This document shows, piece after piece, positions 16,700 to 17,361 of a stretch of 17,361 nucleotides of DNA (position 1 is its first letter; each line of letters begins with the position of its first letter). The stretch spans positions 1 to 17,361 of the forward strand of contig JAZUGL010000003.1 of the NCBI GenBank assembly GCA_045641165.1, in the 5' to 3' direction. This DNA is from Hennigella sp045641165. GTDB taxonomy: Bacteria > Bacillota_I > Bacilli_A > Mycoplasmatales > Mycoplasmoidaceae. Made by a program: the position numbers and the translations under genes. The notes beneath the pieces are model-generated. The model saw only the letters and a list, made by a program, of their open reading frames with translations. It did not search any database and was not told the origin of the DNA.

Positions 16700-16909
16700 A
16701 TGAAATGGGAACAATTAGTTAAAGATCTTAGAGATAAGTTATTATCTCAAGAAGAAATGGCCGATAAACTAGGTGTGGCATTTTCTACTGTAAATAGATA
16801 TGAAAATGGTCACTTTGAACCAACCATTAAAATCAAAAGAAAAATCAAATCATTAGCTATTGCTAATGGTATTGATTGAGATAAGTATGTGAAAGGGGCG
16901 AGACATTAG
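16700..16909 (+). CDS. XRE-family helix-turn-helix regulator
   Basis: A 69-aa DNA-binding protein consisting of little more than one Cro/C1-type helix-turn-helix: LSQEEMADKLGVAFSTVNRYENGHFEPT at residues 15-42 holds both helices and the classic Y-E-N-G turn. The ATG lies 2 bases after the ATPase stop, so the two are translationally coupled; an alternative GTG at 16688 in the same frame overlaps the ATPase gene and has no better ribosome site. It probably represses the ATPase operon, with the inverted repeat at 15246-15277 as a candidate operator. The last codons (KYVKGARH) run into an unusually GC-rich patch, and the stop TAG lies in a hairpin arm. One TGA codon gives Trp60. Confidence 0.88.
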
Positions 16910-16951
16910 GGGACTAATGACGAGCCGGGTGTGGTCTTTTGCGACGGAGGG
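16904..16951 (+). other. GC-rich structured patch after the XRE gene
   Basis: CATTAG (16904-16909), loop GGGA (a GNRA-type tetraloop) and CTAATG (16914-16919) form a perfect 6-bp hairpin that includes the XRE stop codon. It is followed by GACGAGCCGGGTGTGG and GCGACGGAGGG, far richer in G and C than anything else outside the rRNA. There is no T-tract, so it is not a standard terminator. It could be part of a structured RNA or a remnant of transferred DNA; no family is recognised. Confidence 0.4.
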
Positions 16952-17350
16952 TTATTTGAAGAGATTGAATAGCTTAAAGTAAGTGTCTCAAACTTGTTTT
17001 ATTTCCTTAACAAACATTCCGCTTTGTTCGTATTTACCTCAAACTTCTCTTCAATCATCACTTATATGTTGTTTTAGAAATAGGAAAAATGATTTTATGC
17101 ATTTTCAAAATATTAAACAATTATTTTTGCTTCAACTATATGCATCAGCAATGCCGTATTGAGTCATAGAATTTACTTCGATAAATTGTGGGTAATAAAA
17201 CTTAATGAATAGTTTATAGTATTCACTATCACTGATGAATTTCTTCTCGTCATCAGTTTTTAGCCCATCTACAAATTCACTTATTTTAGTGATTTGTGGC
17301 TCTGCGGTTTGTTGAGAAGGCACAAGATTTCTTTCAAGTATGTTAACCAT
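16952..17350 (-). CDS. Unrecognised protein, probably cut by the right edge
   Basis: Read with TGA as Trp, the frame is open from the right edge to TAA at 16952-16954, giving at least 132 aa. In the standard code it seems to end at 17132. Five TGA codons lie in the C-terminal half, as in SDDWREVWGKYEQSG and KQVWDTYFKLFNLF. The N-terminal part (SQQTAEPQITKISEF) is polar and the rest aromatic and helical. The ATG at 17350 has no ribosome binding site and the frame stays open to the last base, so the true start may lie outside the window. No family is recognised. It converges on the XRE gene. Confidence 0.65.
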
Positions 17351-17361
17351 CTTATTTGCTA

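Noticed and set aside
16920..16955. Group II intron domain V-like sequence (GAGCCG...)
   Set aside because: Only the first bases resemble domain V; the closing strand and bulge do not match, and there is no reverse transcriptase in the window.
16917..16982. 21-aa ORF (starts MTSRVWSFATEGY) in the GC-rich patch
   Set aside because: It has no ribosome binding site and uses codons unlike the rest of the genome; the patch is better described as structured DNA or RNA of unknown type.

Overview
The window comes from a mollicute that reads UGA as tryptophan (translation table 4). Nearly every long reading frame is closed only by in-frame TGA codons, and reading them as Trp gives intact proteins with Trp where family motifs expect it, for example the WW pair of the Vat-type acetyltransferase and the W in the WTAKES motif of the phosphopantetheinyl transferase. 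The DNA is strongly AT-rich, intergenic gaps are short, and there are several Mollicutes-style lipoproteins. Genus cannot be set from this window; UGA=Trp argues for the Mycoplasmatales/Entomoplasmatales side rather than Acholeplasma.

Region 1 (1-2310) is the end of an rRNA operon: the 3' part of 23S rRNA, a 5S rRNA and its terminator. A PnuC-like transporter gene follows, then a degenerate second 5S with an almost identical terminator, a Vat/CatB-type hexapeptide acetyltransferase gene, and a third copy of the same terminator. In the first two copies the T-tract runs straight into a TATAAT box placed so that the next gene is nearly or exactly leaderless.

Region 2 (2310-11060) is a surface-protein block. 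Two tandem BspA-like leucine-rich-repeat lipoproteins of equal length (991 aa each) both carry a small Cys4 zinc-ribbon-like head next to the lipid anchor. They are followed by a multi-pass membrane protein, a lipoprotein alpha/beta-hydrolase and a flavin-reductase-like protein. A convergent Sfp-type 4'-phosphopantetheinyl transferase gene overlaps the end of the last one by 4 bases.

Region 3 (11654-17361) looks like an accessory or defence-type island (inference). It holds a 42-aa ORF abutting a Doc/Fic-like toxin gene; an unrecognised 148-aa protein; a DUF2779 protein combining a Cas4-like PD-(D/E)XK nuclease, a Cys cluster and a DEDD-type exonuclease domain; a 105-aa double-CxxC protein; a 444-base non-coding region with a 15-bp-arm inverted repeat and two terminator-like hairpins; an ABC/OLD-type ATPase ending in a HEPN-like RNxxxH motif; a coupled XRE regulator; a GC-rich structured patch; and a convergent unrecognised gene reaching the right edge. 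The ATPase-XRE module with the structured non-coding DNA around it is the best candidate here for an undescribed system.
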